The translations under genes and the position numbers were made by a program. From NCBI RefSeq assembly GCF_013004595.1, contig NZ_JABEMC010000004.1, positions 124,001 through 188,000 on the forward strand: a stretch of DNA of 64,000 nucleotides, read 5' to 3'. Source of the DNA: Brevibacterium luteolum (GTDB taxonomy: Bacteria > Actinomycetota > Actinomycetes > Actinomycetales > Brevibacteriaceae). Shown here in pieces: positions 8,602-17,610 of the stretch. Each line of letters begins with the position of its first letter. Within the stretch, counting starts at the first letter, position 1. The notes under the pieces are model-generated. The model was not told where the DNA came from, made no database searches, and saw nothing but the letters and a program-made list of their open reading frames with translations.

Positions 8602-9416
8602 GCGGGCGGAAGGTCCTGCTGCTCGGCATCGACGGCTGCCGCCTGTCGATCACCGGCGAAGAAGGCATCGCCCCGCACCTGAGCCGGATGCGGGCGGCCG
8701 GGCGACTGCATGGGATGACGATGGTGCCGCCGACGCTGTCCGGGCCGGGCTGGGCGAGCATCCTGACCGGATCGACACACGTCCAGCACGGGGTCACCGG
8801 CAACGACTTCATCGGCCACCGGCTGTACTCGCGGCCGGACCTGCTCTCCCGGGCCTTCTATGCCGACCAGTCGACGACGACGTTCGCGGCTGCCGGGTGG
8901 CCGCCGCTCATCGACCCCAACGGGCTCGGCCCGGTCATCCACCAGCGCTTGGAGCAGCAGTGGGCCGGCCAGCACCGCGTCATCGCCCGCGATGGTGAGA
9001 CCCACGGCTATGTGCGCGTCGATGCTGAGATCGCCGACTATGCCACCGCGATGTTGGCAGGTTCTCAGGCTGCTGATGTGTCGTTCGTGTACTTCTGCGA
9101 TGTTGATGAGACCGGGCACCTCTACGGGCTCATGGGTGAGGAGTACCGGCAGGCGATCGGCCGGGTCGATGCGCACGCTGGCCGGATTGCCGCTGCGATC
9201 GAGCAGCAGGCTGCTGAGCACGGTGAGGACTGGCTGGTCGTCATCGTCACCGACCATGGGCATGTCGATGCCGGTGGGCATGGCGGGGACACTCCTGAGG
9301 AGTGCGCTTCCTTCGTCATCACCTGGTCACCGGCCGGGCAGGACAGGCTGCCGGACTGGCCGGATGAGATCGCCCCGCATGAGCTGTGTGAGCTCATCCT
9401 CGACGTCCGCAGCTGA
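8598..9416 (+). CDS. Alkaline-phosphatase-superfamily phospho(no)hydrolase, cytosolic
   Basis: The 272-residue protein keeps the two-metal centre of the nucleotide pyrophosphatase/phosphodiesterase and PhnA branch: Asp11 (LGIDGCR), a nucleophile at Ser48 or Thr46 (PPTLSGPGWASILTG), Asp169 and His173 (DVDETGH), Asp218-His219 (TDHGH) and His227 (GGHGG). There is no signal peptide, so it should act inside the cell on the imported compound. It is the last gene of the transporter operon, with an ATGA overlap. At about 270 residues it is short compared with most nucleotide pyrophosphatases (about 400), implying a trimmed cap and perhaps a small substrate. Phosphonoacetate hydrolase belongs to the same superfamily; I cannot tell phosphonate from phosphodiester cleavage. 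Confidence 0.85.
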   Translation: MSGRKVLLLGIDGCRLSITGEEGIAPHLSRMRAAGRLHGMTMVPPTLSGPGWASILTGSTHVQHGVTGNDFIGHRLYSRPDLLSRAFYADQSTTTFAAAGWPPLIDPNGLGPVIHQRLEQQWAGQHRVIARDGETHGYVRVDAEIADYATAMLAGSQAADVSFVYFCDVDETGHLYGLMGEEYRQAIGRVDAHAGRIAAAIEQQAAEHGEDWLVVIVTDHGHVDAGGHGGDTPEECASFVITWSPAGQDRLPDWPDEIAPHELCELILDVRS

Positions 9417-9616
9417 GGTGACGTGTCCGGTCACACATGAGCCCGATGCAGGCAACGGCGGCTGCGGCAGGTAGGATTGACTGTGGTTCCGGCCGCTTCG
9501 TGTCTGACAGATGACGCTCCTTCGGCCGCAAGAGTTCGATCACACTCCCACTTCGAGGCATGTTCCGATGCCGAAGTCTGTCCATTCCGTGATCCGTGTG
9601 CCCCTTTTGGAGATTC

Positions 9617-11491
9617 ATGACATCCGTCCACCCGTCTGCCGACCCGCAGGCGCCCGCCACCCCCACCACCGATGCCGCTGCTGAGATCCAGCCACCAGCC
9701 GTGCAGTTCTGCGACTTCGACATCGACCCGCGGATCCTCTCCGCTCTGACCGACCTCGGCTATGAGACCCCGTCTGCCGTGCAGGAGCAGGCGATCCCGC
9801 CGCTGCTCGACGGTGAGGACGTCATGGGCCTTGCCCAGACCGGCACCGGCAAGACCGCTGCCTTCGCTGTGCCTGTCCTCGACAGCCTCGCCGATGCCGG
9901 CCGCGCCGATGACGGCCCGCTGGCCCTCGTTCTCGCCCCGACCCGTGAACTGGCGCTGCAGGTGGCCGAGGCGTTCACCTCGTATGCCGCCCACCTGTCC
10001 GGGTTCTCGATCCTGCCGATCTACGGCGGACAGTCCTACGGCCCGCAGCTGGCTGGCCTCAAGCGCGGGGCGCAGGTCGTCGTCGGCACGCCCGGCCGCG
10101 TCATCGACCACCTCAACCGCGGTTCGCTTAAGCTGCACAATCTGCGCCACCTCGTCCTCGATGAGGCCGATGAGATGCTCAAGATGGGCTTCCAGGAGGA
10201 CATCGAGGCGATCTTCGAAGCCGCCGGTGACCAGCGGCAGGTCGCGCTGTTCTCGGCGACCATGCCGAAGTCGATCCACCGGATCGCCGAACGCTACCTG
10301 AATAACCCGCGCGAGATCCGGGTGACCCCGTCCTCGACGACCGGGACGAACATCCGCCAGCGGTTCCTGACCGTCATGCACTCGCACAAGCTCGATGCCC
10401 TCACCCGCATCCTCGAAGTCGAGCAGTACGACGGCATCATCATGTTCGTGCGCACCAAGCAGGCCACCGAAGAGCTGGCCGACAAGCTGCGTGCCCGCGG
10501 CTTCAAGGCCGCCGCCATCAACGGCGACATCCCGCAGCAGGCCCGTGAGCGCACCGTCGAACAGCTCAAGGCCGGTCACATCGACATCCTCGTCGCCACC
10601 GACGTCGCCGCCCGCGGCCTCGACGTCGAGCGCATCGAACTCGTCGTCAACTACGACATCCCGCACGACCCGGAGGCCTACGTCCACCGGATCGGGCGCA
10701 CCGGCCGCGCCGGGCGCTCCGGTGAGGCGATTCTGTTCGTCACCCCGCGTGAGCACCACCTGCTCAAGTCGATCGAGAAGGCCACCCGCCGCTCGGTTGA
10801 GAAGCTCGTGCTGCCGACACCTGAGGAGCTGACGAACACGCGGACCGATAAGTTCAAGGCCCGCATCACCGAGGCACTCGAGACCCTCGACCTGACCGAG
10901 ATGCGACCGGTCATCGAACAGTACGAGCAGGCCCACAATGTGCCGGCCACCGAGGTCGCTGCAGCGCTGGCGACCCTGCTGCTCGACGGTGAGACTCTGG
11001 CCGCTGAGCCGCTGCCGGAGCCCAGTGCCCGCAAGCCGCGCTCCGAGCGCGATGCAGGCAAGGGAGGCAAGCACCGCAAGGACGGCATGCGCACCTACCG
11101 CCTCGCCGTCGGCCGCAATGAGCGCGTCCAGCCCGGTGGCATCGTCGGCGCGATCGCCAACGAAGGCGGCCTGACCTCGGCCCAGATCGGGCACATCGAC
11201 ATCCGCTCGAACCACTCGCTTGTCGACCTTCCGGCTGACCTGCCCGAGGAAGTCTTCGAACGTCTGTCGCGCACCCGCATCCAGGGCAAGCACATCGACC
11301 TGCGCCCGGACACCGGACGCCCGGGCCGGCCATTCAAGAAGCGCTTCGACCGCGGGGCGGGCGCCGATCAGGGTTCGAAGCCCGGCTTCCGCAAGAAGCA
11401 CGGCCGCGGCCCCGGCGGTCCGCGCTCGGGTGGTTCCGGCGGTGGTCACCGCAAGGGCGGCTACCAGAAGGCCGGCGCACCCCGGAAGTGA
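9617..11491 (+). CDS. deaD: DEAD-box ATP-dependent RNA helicase (DeaD/CsdA-like)
   Basis: The 624-residue helicase has a Q motif near residue 50, motif I AQTGTGKT, Ia PTREL, Ib TPGR, II DEAD, III SAT, and IV-VI up to HRIGRTGRAG. A DbpA-type RNA-binding domain follows (about 490-565, YRLAVGRNERVQPGGIVGAI), then an Arg/Gly/Lys-rich tail. It unwinds RNA in ribosome assembly or decay, often induced by cold. The start with TGGAGA 3 bases upstream is preferred over an ATG 21 bases earlier. The 200-base upstream region has a possible -10 (TAGGAT near 9473) and would give a 5' leader over 130 bases long, as in cold-regulated helicase genes; this is inference. Confidence 0.95.
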   Translation: MTSVHPSADPQAPATPTTDAAAEIQPPAVQFCDFDIDPRILSALTDLGYETPSAVQEQAIPPLLDGEDVMGLAQTGTGKTAAFAVPVLDSLADAGRADDGPLALVLAPTRELALQVAEAFTSYAAHLSGFSILPIYGGQSYGPQLAGLKRGAQVVVGTPGRVIDHLNRGSLKLHNLRHLVLDEADEMLKMGFQEDIEAIFEAAGDQRQVALFSATMPKSIHRIAERYLNNPREIRVTPSSTTGTNIRQRFLTVMHSHKLDALTRILEVEQYDGIIMFVRTKQATEELADKLRARGFKAAAINGDIPQQARERTVEQLKAGHIDILVATDVAARGLDVERIELVVNYDIPHDPEAYVHRIGRTGRAGRSGEAILFVTPREHHLLKSIEKATRRSVEKLVLPTPEELTNTRTDKFKARITEALETLDLTEMRPVIEQYEQAHNVPATEVAAALATLLLDGETLAAEPLPEPSARKPRSERDAGKGGKHRKDGMRTYRLAVGRNERVQPGGIVGAIANEGGLTSAQIGHIDIRSNHSLVDLPADLPEEVFERLSRTRIQGKHIDLRPDTGRPGRPFKKRFDRGAGADQGSKPGFRKKHGRGPGGPRSGGSGGGHRKGGYQKAGAPRK

Positions 11492-11497
11492 GTCCCT

Positions 11498-11520
11498 CCG
11501 CAGGCTGAAACAGTCTGCGG
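11498..11520 (+). terminator. Weak hairpin after the helicase gene
   Basis: CCGCAG-G-CTG pairs with CAG-T-CTGCGG around an AAA loop, 6 bases after the helicase stop. One internal mismatch and no T-run make it a modest terminator candidate. Confidence 0.4.
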
Positions 11521-11543
11521 GCACGTGAAGAGGGCGGAGTAGC

Positions 11544-13322
11544 ATGGCCTCCATGCGCGTCTCCGCCCTCTTCCGCTTTCCGCTCAAAGGCTTCCCCGCC
11601 GAGCAGATCAACGCTGGCTTTGCGCGCGCCGGCTCGGGATTCGACGGCGACCGAGCCTTCGCCTTCACCACCGGTGCCGCACCGGCGGTGCCCGGCCAGT
11701 GGGCTGGCCCGCGCACGTTCACAGTGCTGAAGAACGACACCTCGCTGCAGCAGTGGCAGGTGCACACTCGGCACGATGTGTCCGCTCCCGAGGCGGGTGT
11801 CGCGATCGATCTGCAGGCACCCGATGGCAAGCAGGTGAGCTTCTCCATCGATGAACCTGAGAGCTTGCGCGCGGCAGAGGATTTCCTTGCTGCCCGGCTC
11901 ACGCCTCACGGGCCGCACCGACGCGAGCTCGTGTCTGCTGACCAGGGGATGTTCGACTCGCAGGTGTCCGGTTTGTCGATCATCAATCCGGCGACCGCGC
12001 AGGCACTCGAAGGACTCGCTGGCGGGCCGGTCGATCCGCTGCGCTTCCGCGGCAACATCCTCATCGACGGGCTCCCTGCCTTCGCGGAGTTCGGGCTGGT
12101 CGGCAAGCGGCTGCGCATCGGCGGGGTCGAAGCGGTTGTGCGCTCTCCGATCGAACGCTGCTCGGCCACCGAAGTCGATCCCACCTCGGGAGCGGCTGAC
12201 CTGCCGATCCCCCGCCTGCTGGCCGCCGGCTGCGGGCATCTGCACTGCGGGATCTACCTCTCCGTCACCACGAACGGTGAGATCCGGCCCGGCGATCGGA
12301 TCGAGATCCTCGGTGAGGCACCGGCGGAGGCGCTCAAACGCCAGACCGCCCCGCGGGAGATGTCCGTCGAGGCGGTTGACTGCCGTGAGGGTGTTGCTGA
12401 GATCCGGCTGCGCGACGATCTCGGGTTCATCTCCGACTTCTACTCCCCCGGCATGCATGTGCGGGTGCACCTGCCTGCCTCGCCGGCCGGCACGCCGACC
12501 TGGCGCTGCTACACGGTCACCGGCGTCACCGGGAACGCACTGGACCTGCGGGTGCGCATCCGCACCGGCGTCTCCCACCCGCTGGCGGGCATGAAAGCCG
12601 GTGACAGGCTGCTGGTCTCCGGGCCGTTCGGGCAGGTGACCGCCGATCGGCTCGGTGACGAGGTCGTGTTCCTCACCGCCGGCATCGGCATCACCCCGGC
12701 ACTGTCCCTGCTGCCCGGTTTGGCCGGCCGGCAGGTGCGCATCCTCCACTCCGAACGCAGCCCGGCGCCCAGCCGGCTATGGGAGGAGCTCACCGATCTC
12801 GCCGCAGGCATGTCACCGGCACCTGAGCTCACACGCCGCTGCACCGACCCAACCCACGACGGCTCCCGGCTGAGCGCAGCCGAACTGGCCTGTCACGTCG
12901 GGCCCAGCACGAGCCTCGTCATCTGCGGCCCGCCGGCGTTCACCGCTGCGGCGATCGATGCGGCCGCTGCAGCCGGGCTCGCAGCCGAGCAGATCCACAC
13001 CGAGATCTTCACCTCACCTGCCGACATGACCTGCATCGACCTCAGCCGGTACGCACCCGAGGCCGGCGTGCCTGCCACGGTGACCACCGCCTCGGGCACG
13101 GTGTTCGACTGGACACCGGAGCAGGGGATGCTGCTCGACGCGCTCGAACGCTGCGACGTCGACGTCGACAGCCTGTGCCGGGCCGGGGCGTGCGGGAAGT
13201 GCGCGCTGACCCTGCGCGCCGGTCAGATCGCCTATCCGATCGAGCCGTCAGCGCCGCGGGACGCTGATGAGGTGCTCGTGTGCTCGGCGGTGCCGCTCGG
13301 GCCGGTCGAGATCGACGTGTGA
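11544..13322 (+). CDS. MOSC-flavoprotein-ferredoxin fusion (mARC/YcbX-like reductase)
   Basis: The 592-residue protein has four modules: MOSC N-terminal beta-barrel (about 1-90), MOSC domain (about 110-275), FAD-binding and NAD(P)-binding ferredoxin-reductase domains (about 285-500), and a plant-type 2Fe-2S ferredoxin (about 515-592). Cys206 in ERCSATEVDPTSG matches the molybdenum-ligand Cys of mARC and YcbX. The ferredoxin cysteines are 545, 550, 553 and 580 (CX4CX2C...C). E. coli YcbX has MOSC plus ferredoxin only, and mammalian mARC borrows two separate proteins for electrons; this chain carries the whole path from NAD(P)H to the molybdenum site. Likely role: reducing N-hydroxylated compounds such as hydroxylated base analogues. 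The ATG at 11544 has a weak GGCGGAG; the Met three codons later is possible. Confidence 0.9.
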   Translation: MASMRVSALFRFPLKGFPAEQINAGFARAGSGFDGDRAFAFTTGAAPAVPGQWAGPRTFTVLKNDTSLQQWQVHTRHDVSAPEAGVAIDLQAPDGKQVSFSIDEPESLRAAEDFLAARLTPHGPHRRELVSADQGMFDSQVSGLSIINPATAQALEGLAGGPVDPLRFRGNILIDGLPAFAEFGLVGKRLRIGGVEAVVRSPIERCSATEVDPTSGAADLPIPRLLAAGCGHLHCGIYLSVTTNGEIRPGDRIEILGEAPAEALKRQTAPREMSVEAVDCREGVAEIRLRDDLGFISDFYSPGMHVRVHLPASPAGTPTWRCYTVTGVTGNALDLRVRIRTGVSHPLAGMKAGDRLLVSGPFGQVTADRLGDEVVFLTAGIGITPALSLLPGLAGRQVRILHSERSPAPSRLWEELTDLAAGMSPAPELTRRCTDPTHDGSRLSAAELACHVGPSTSLVICGPPAFTAAAIDAAAAAGLAAEQIHTEIFTSPADMTCIDLSRYAPEAGVPATVTTASGTVFDWTPEQGMLLDALERCDVDVDSLCRAGACGKCALTLRAGQIAYPIEPSAPRDADEVLVCSAVPLGPVEIDV

Positions 13323-13323
13323 G

Positions 13324-14097
13324 TCATTTCGGGGCGTCGACGGCCGCTCCGAAGCGGCGGTCGCGGCGCGCGTACTCCTCGATGGCCGCCCACAGGGTGC
13401 GGCGGTCGACGTCGGGCCACAGCACGTCCTGGAAGACCATCTCGGCATAGGCCGACTGCCACAGCAGGAAGTTCGAGGTCCGCTGCTCACCCGAGGACCG
13501 GAGGAACAGGTCCACATCGGGGACTTCGGGGTGGTACAGCCGGTTGGTCAGGGCCTTCTCGGTGATCTTGCCCGGCTTCATCTTCCCGGCAGCGACCTCG
13601 CGGGTGATGGCGTTGACGGCGTCGACGAGTTCGGAGCGGCCGCCGTAGTTGACGCAGAACTGCAGCATCAGCCCGGTGTTGTGCTTCGTCATCTCCTCGG
13701 CGCGTTCGAGTTCGTCGATGACGGACTTCCACAGCCGTCCGCGCCTACCCGACCACACGATGCGCACACCGAGGGCGTGCAGCTCGTCGCGGCGGCGGCG
13801 GATGACATCGCGGTTGAAGCCCATGAGGAAGCGCACCTCCTCTGGCGAACGCTTCCAGTTCTCGGTCGAGAAAGCATAGGCCGACAGGTGCTTCACACCG
13901 ATTTCGATCGCCCCGTGGATGACGTCGAGCAGAGAGGCCTCCCCTGCCTTGTGCCCCTCGGTGCGCGGCAGGCCGCGCTCATTAGCCCACCGGCCGTTGC
14001 CGTCCATGACGATGGCGACATGCTCGGGCACAAACTTCGCCGGGATCGCAGGCGGGACCGCTCCCGAGGGGTGGGGCGGCGGTGCGGGATAGGTCAT
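13324..14097 (-). CDS. uppS: Isoprenyl (undecaprenyl) diphosphate synthase
   Basis: The 257-residue cis-prenyltransferase condenses isopentenyl diphosphate into the long-chain lipid carrier for peptidoglycan and wall glycans. Conserved segments are [10 protein letters not shown] (catalytic Asp), [18 protein letters not shown] and [18 protein letters not shown]. The ATG at 14097 overlaps the recO stop (ATGA), so the two are coupled; an upstream in-frame extension is Ala/Pro-rich and rejected. It ends one base from the MOSC fusion gene on the opposite strand. Product chain length (C50 decaprenyl versus C55) cannot be told from sequence. Confidence 0.95.
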   Translation of the reverse strand: MTYPAPPPHPSGAVPPAIPAKFVPEHVAIVMDGNGRWANERGLPRTEGHKAGEASLLDVIHGAIEIGVKHLSAYAFSTENWKRSPEEVRFLMGFNRDVIRRRRDELHALGVRIVWSGRRGRLWKSVIDELERAEEMTKHNTGLMLQFCVNYGGRSELVDAVNAITREVAAGKMKPGKITEKALTNRLYHPEVPDVDLFLRSSGEQRTSNFLLWQSAYAEMVFQDVLWPDVDRRTLWAAIEEYARRDRRFGAAVDAPK

Positions 14098-14882
14098 GTG
14101 GTCTCCACAGAAGCTGACGGGGCGGGCGGGTGTGAGGCCGGCTGGACGGGTGCCGGCTGGCTGGCGAGCACGGCCAGGGACTTGACCTTGCGCTCCAGAT
14201 GCCATTGGACATAGGTGACAATGAGGCGGGAGGCCTCCGCCTGCTGGTAGGCGCTGCTGGCCTCGACCCGCTGCCAGTCACGGGACATGAGCGCGGTGAG
14301 GTGGTCCATCGTCTCCGAACTCGGCAGCGCAGTGCCGTGCGGGCGGCAGGAGTGGCAGACAGCACCGCCGAGGGCTGGTGAGAACGCCCGATGCGGGCCA
14401 GGTGTCCCGCACTGGGCGCAGTCATCAAGGCTCGGCGCCCAGCCGGCCAGCGACATCGCCCGCAGCAGATAGGCATCCCGGCTCAGGCCCGGGGCGTGCT
14501 CGCCGTTGCACAGGGAGCGGATGGCGGCCAGAAGCAGCAGGAACTGGGCGCGAGCCTGCGGTTCGTCCTCGGTCAGGCGGATCGCCGTTTCGGCCATGCC
14601 GGTGGCTGCTGCGTAGGTGTCGTAGTCGGACATGATCCCGCGGGCGAAGGGCTCGAGCAGCTCGACTTGGGTGATGATGTCGAGGCTGCGGCCGATGTGG
14701 CACTGCACGTCGACGAACATGAACGGCTCCAGCCGGGAGCCGAACCGGGATTTGGTGCGGCGGATGCCCTTGGCGACCGCGCGGATGAGGCCGTGGTTGC
14801 GGGTGAGGATGATGACGATGCGATCAGCCTCGCCGAGCTTGTGCCCGCCGAGGACGATGCCGACATCACGATAGAACCTCAC
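14094..14882 (-). CDS. recO: DNA repair protein RecO
   Basis: The 262-residue protein helps load RecA at gaps by displacing SSB. It has the N-terminal OB fold ([33 protein letters not shown] in outline), a helical middle, and a four-cysteine zinc knuckle (CAQCGTPG ... CHSC at about 166-188). It starts at GTG 14882; a GGGAG about 12 bases upstream is a distant ribosome site. The C terminus is a Pro/Ala-rich tail. It forms a two-gene operon with uppS, an arrangement widespread in actinobacteria. Confidence 0.94.
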   Translation of the reverse strand: MRFYRDVGIVLGGHKLGEADRIVIILTRNHGLIRAVAKGIRRTKSRFGSRLEPFMFVDVQCHIGRSLDIITQVELLEPFARGIMSDYDTYAAATGMAETAIRLTEDEPQARAQFLLLLAAIRSLCNGEHAPGLSRDAYLLRAMSLAGWAPSLDDCAQCGTPGPHRAFSPALGGAVCHSCRPHGTALPSSETMDHLTALMSRDWQRVEASSAYQQAEASRLIVTYVQWHLERKVKSLAVLASQPAPVQPASHPPAPSASVETT

Positions 14883-15046
14883 CAGCCGATTATCTCACTC
14901 CCGGCCCGCTGCCGCTGCGAGGTGCTGTCTGGGCGTGCCGCCAGCCCAAACTCCACCGATGTCTCTCATCTGCGTCTCAGGATCGCCTCAGAAGCCAGAT
15001 CCACGATGAAAGTTCGATCTCTGATGCGAACACCTGGAGCCCCGCC

Positions 15047-15538
15047 ATGATGACCGCTGTTCATCCCACTCAGACCTATCAGCCGGCTGCCTCGAATCCT
15101 GCCCGCGGGGTCTTCTCCGCCCTGTCGGCCACCGCATGGATCGCAACCGTCCCCATCGCAGCGGCCACCCTTGCCGTCGTCGCCCAGGCGCTGGCCTTCC
15201 GCCCGGAGTATCCGGGTCTGAGCACCGCCTTGGATCTCTACGCGATCGCCTTTGCTCTTGGTGGCATCTCTGCTGTCGCGTGTGCGGCTGCACTCGGCAT
15301 CGCCCTGCGCGCCTGTGCCCGTGATCGCACGGGTTCAGCGGCTGCAGCCGTGCGCATCGCGGCACTGGCGGCGGCGGTGACGACCGGCATTGTGGCGCTC
15401 ATGCTCCTCTCGGCATTCTTCGTCCCCGGCGGCGGGCCGCTGTTCGCCCCAGCCCTGCTGTGCCTGACGCTCATCGGCACGACACTGACGACAGCGCTGC
15501 GCCGCTGGGCGCGCCTGCTGCATCAGCAGGCTGGCTGA
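15047..15538 (+). CDS. Four-helix integral membrane protein, unknown function
   Basis: I do not recognise this 163-residue protein. About 30 polar N-terminal residues precede four hydrophobic helices (about 28-50, 62-84, 100-122 and 130-150) with short Arg-containing turns. Topology resembles small DUF-type membrane proteins of Micrococcales. It starts ATG-ATG at 15047 with a weak ribosome site (GGAGC, 6 bases upstream). It stands alone between recO (divergent) and leuA (convergent, beyond a strong hairpin). Confidence 0.75.
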   Translation: MMTAVHPTQTYQPAASNPARGVFSALSATAWIATVPIAAATLAVVAQALAFRPEYPGLSTALDLYAIAFALGGISAVACAAALGIALRACARDRTGSAAAAVRIAALAAAVTTGIVALMLLSAFFVPGGGPLFAPALLCLTLIGTTLTTALRRWARLLHQQAG

Positions 15539-15556
15539 AGCGCGACTGAAGACGGA

Positions 15557-15590
15557 ACAGGGCGCTGGGATGATCGTCCCAGCGCCCTGT
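15557..15590. terminator. Two-way terminator hairpin
   Basis: A perfect 14-base stem (ACAGGGCGCTGGGA) with a six-base loop lies between two convergent genes, 18 bases after the membrane-protein stop and 14 bases after the leuA stop. It should end both transcripts, though neither side has a T-run. Confidence 0.8.
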
Positions 15591-15604
15591 CGGCTCTCAG
15601 CGTG

Positions 15605-17392
15605 TCACTGCTGTCCGTCGAAGCTCGTCTCATCCCGCATATAGCGGTTGATCGCCGAGATGACGGCCTTGAGTGAGGCCTTCGTGATATTCGGGTGGAT
15701 GCCAGCACCCCACAGCACGCGGTCGCCGATGGCGATCTCGACGTAGGCCGCTGCGGTCGTGTCTGCTCCGGCGCCGATCGCGTGCTCGGTGTAGTCCTGG
15801 ACTCGCACGTCGACGCCGAAGTTCTCGTTCATGACGTTGACGAGTGCGTTCAGCGGGCCGGTGCCGTGGCCTTCGTAGGAGCGCTCTTGGCCATCGGTCT
15901 CCAGGGTCACTTCGAGGCGCTCGGCGTTCTTGCCAGCGGCATCGTCATCGACGTGAGCCGATTCGGTGCGCAGTGCTGTGACTCGGAAGCGGCCCCAGCT
16001 CTTGCTGGCCTCTTCTGCCGGCAGGTACTCATCGGAGAAGATCTGCCAGATCTCCGATGCCGGGATCTCGCCGCCGGATTCGCTGTGCTGCTGGACGACC
16101 TTGGAGAACTCCACCTGCATGCGCCGGGGCATGTCGAGGCCGTACTCGCTCTTGAGCAGGTAGGTGACCCCGCCCTTTCCGGACTGGGAGTTCACCCGGA
16201 TGATCGCCTCATAGGTGCGGCCGAGGTCCTTGGGGTCGACCGGGAGGTAGGGCATGTCCCATTCCATCTCGTCGGTCGGCACGCCGGCCTCTTTGGCCTT
16301 CTTCTCCCGGTCGGCGAAGGCCTTGTTGATCGCGTCCTGGTGCGAACCGGAGAACGAGGTGAACACGAGATCGCCGCCGTAAGGGTGGCGTTCGTGCACA
16401 CCGATCTGGTTGCAGTACTCGACGGTGCGGATGACCTCGTCGATGTCGGAGAAGTCGAGTTCGGGATCGACTCCCTGGGAGAACAGATTCAGTGCGGTGG
16501 TGACGAGGTCGAGGTTGCCGGTGCGCTCGCCGTTGCCGAACAGGCAGCCCTCGATGCGGTCGGCACCAGCCATGATGCCGAGCTCAGCGGCTGCGACACC
16601 GGTGCCGCGGTCGTTGTGCGGGTGCAGGGAGACGGCGATGGCCTCCCGGTAGGGCACGTGACGGCAGAACCATTCGATCTGGTCGGCGTACGTGTTCGGG
16701 GTGCCGCGTTCGACGGTGGCCGGCAGGTTGACGACGGTCTCGCGGCCGTCTGCCGGCTGCCACATGTCGAGGACGTTGCCGACGATGTCGAGGGCGAACT
16801 CCGGTTCGGTGTCGACGAAGATCTCCGGCGAGTACTGGTAGCCGAAGTCGGCATCCCCGAGCAGCGACTCGGCGTGCTTCATGACCGCCTGGGTGCCGCG
16901 CATGGCGATGTCGCGGGTCTGGTCATAGCCTTCGCCGTCGAAGCCGAAGACGACCTTGCGGAAGACCGGGGCGGTGGCGTTGTACAGGTGCACCGTCGGC
17001 TTCTTGGCGCCGACGAGGCTCTCGACGGTGCGCTCGATGAGGTCCTCACGTGCCTGGGTCAGCACCGAGATGCGCACATCATCAGGGATCGCGTCCTCTT
17101 CGATGATCTGGCGGACGAAGTCGAAGTCCGGCTGGCTGGCAGCCGGGAAGCCGACCTCGATCTCCTTGAACCCGAGGCGGACGAGCAGGTCGAACATCGC
17201 GCGCTTGCGGTCAGGTGTCATCGGGTCGATGAGTGCCTGGTTGCCGTCGCGCAGGTCGGTTGAGAGCCAGCGCGGGGCCTTGGTGATCCGCTGGTCTGGC
17301 CAGGTCCTGTCGCGCATGTCGAGGGAGATGCGGTCGAAGAAGGACTTGTACTTCGCAAAGGGCATGGGGGTCGGCTGTTGCAGTTTCGCCAT
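15605..17392 (-). CDS. leuA: 2-isopropylmalate synthase
   Basis: The 595-residue enzyme joins acetyl-CoA and 2-oxoisovalerate in the first committed step of leucine synthesis. The catalytic TIM barrel covers about 45-320 (LSTDLRDGNQALIDPM, HPHNDRGTGVAAAELG, GCLFGNGERTGN) and the LeuA regulatory dimer domain about 460-590 (GHGTGPLNALVNVMNENFGV, where leucine feedback acts). Length fits the long actinobacterial type. Start ATG 17392 has AGAGGATG 8-15 bases upstream. A leader peptide and mutually exclusive hairpins upstream point to control by leucine-tRNA supply. The rest of the leucine pathway is not in the window. Confidence 0.97.
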   Translation of the reverse strand: MAKLQQPTPMPFAKYKSFFDRISLDMRDRTWPDQRITKAPRWLSTDLRDGNQALIDPMTPDRKRAMFDLLVRLGFKEIEVGFPAASQPDFDFVRQIIEEDAIPDDVRISVLTQAREDLIERTVESLVGAKKPTVHLYNATAPVFRKVVFGFDGEGYDQTRDIAMRGTQAVMKHAESLLGDADFGYQYSPEIFVDTEPEFALDIVGNVLDMWQPADGRETVVNLPATVERGTPNTYADQIEWFCRHVPYREAIAVSLHPHNDRGTGVAAAELGIMAGADRIEGCLFGNGERTGNLDLVTTALNLFSQGVDPELDFSDIDEVIRTVEYCNQIGVHERHPYGGDLVFTSFSGSHQDAINKAFADREKKAKEAGVPTDEMEWDMPYLPVDPKDLGRTYEAIIRVNSQSGKGGVTYLLKSEYGLDMPRRMQVEFSKVVQQHSESGGEIPASEIWQIFSDEYLPAEEASKSWGRFRVTALRTESAHVDDDAAGKNAERLEVTLETDGQERSYEGHGTGPLNALVNVMNENFGVDVRVQDYTEHAIGAGADTTAAAYVEIAIGDRVLWGAGIHPNITKASLKAVISAINRYMRDETSFDGQQ

Positions 17393-17485
17393 GGTGTTTC
17401 ATCCTCTGTGGTGTGCTCAGAGCCCGGGAGTATCGCAGGTGGGCGAGTGACCCGGCGGGTGTGTCAGCGACCGGCAGCACGGACT

Positions 17486-17524
17486 CCGCGGCGAGGATGC
17501 GGCCTGTGTCAGGCCTCGCCGCGG
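17486..17524 (-). promoter_or_regulatory. leuA attenuator-like hairpin
   Basis: Perfect 11-base arms (CCGCGGCGAGG / CCTCGCCGCGG) flank a smaller stem, GGCCTG-TGT-CAGGCC, that competes for part of one arm. The first-transcribed arm lies inside the leader peptide just after its Leu codons, so a stalled ribosome would block the hairpin. No T-run follows, so the block may be Rho-dependent or translational. Confidence 0.75.
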
Positions 17525-17553
17525 CACGGAAGGAGGAGGATGTGCCTAGCCAT
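17509..17553 (-). CDS. leuL: Leucine-rich leader peptide of leuA
   Basis: A 14-codon frame, MARHILLLPCRGEA, starts 161 bases before leuA and contains three consecutive Leu codons (CTC CTC CTT) after Ile. An AGGG lies about 7 bases before its ATG. Leucine leader peptides before leuA are known from other actinobacteria; they sense charged leucine tRNA by ribosome stalling. The peptide is too short for domain tests, so support comes from its codons, position and overlap with the hairpin. Confidence 0.75.
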   Translation of the reverse strand: MARHILLLPCRGEA

Positions 17554-17610
17554 GCTCCCACCCTAGAACGCAGCTGCTGGCATCCATAGCCGCGTCCGAG
17601 GTGTGAGATG

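Noticed and set aside
9431-11902. Minus-strand 823-codon frame opposite the DEAD-box helicase
   Set aside because: Low-complexity Arg/Gly/Asp/Val composition and no domain; the plus-strand gene shows every helicase motif.
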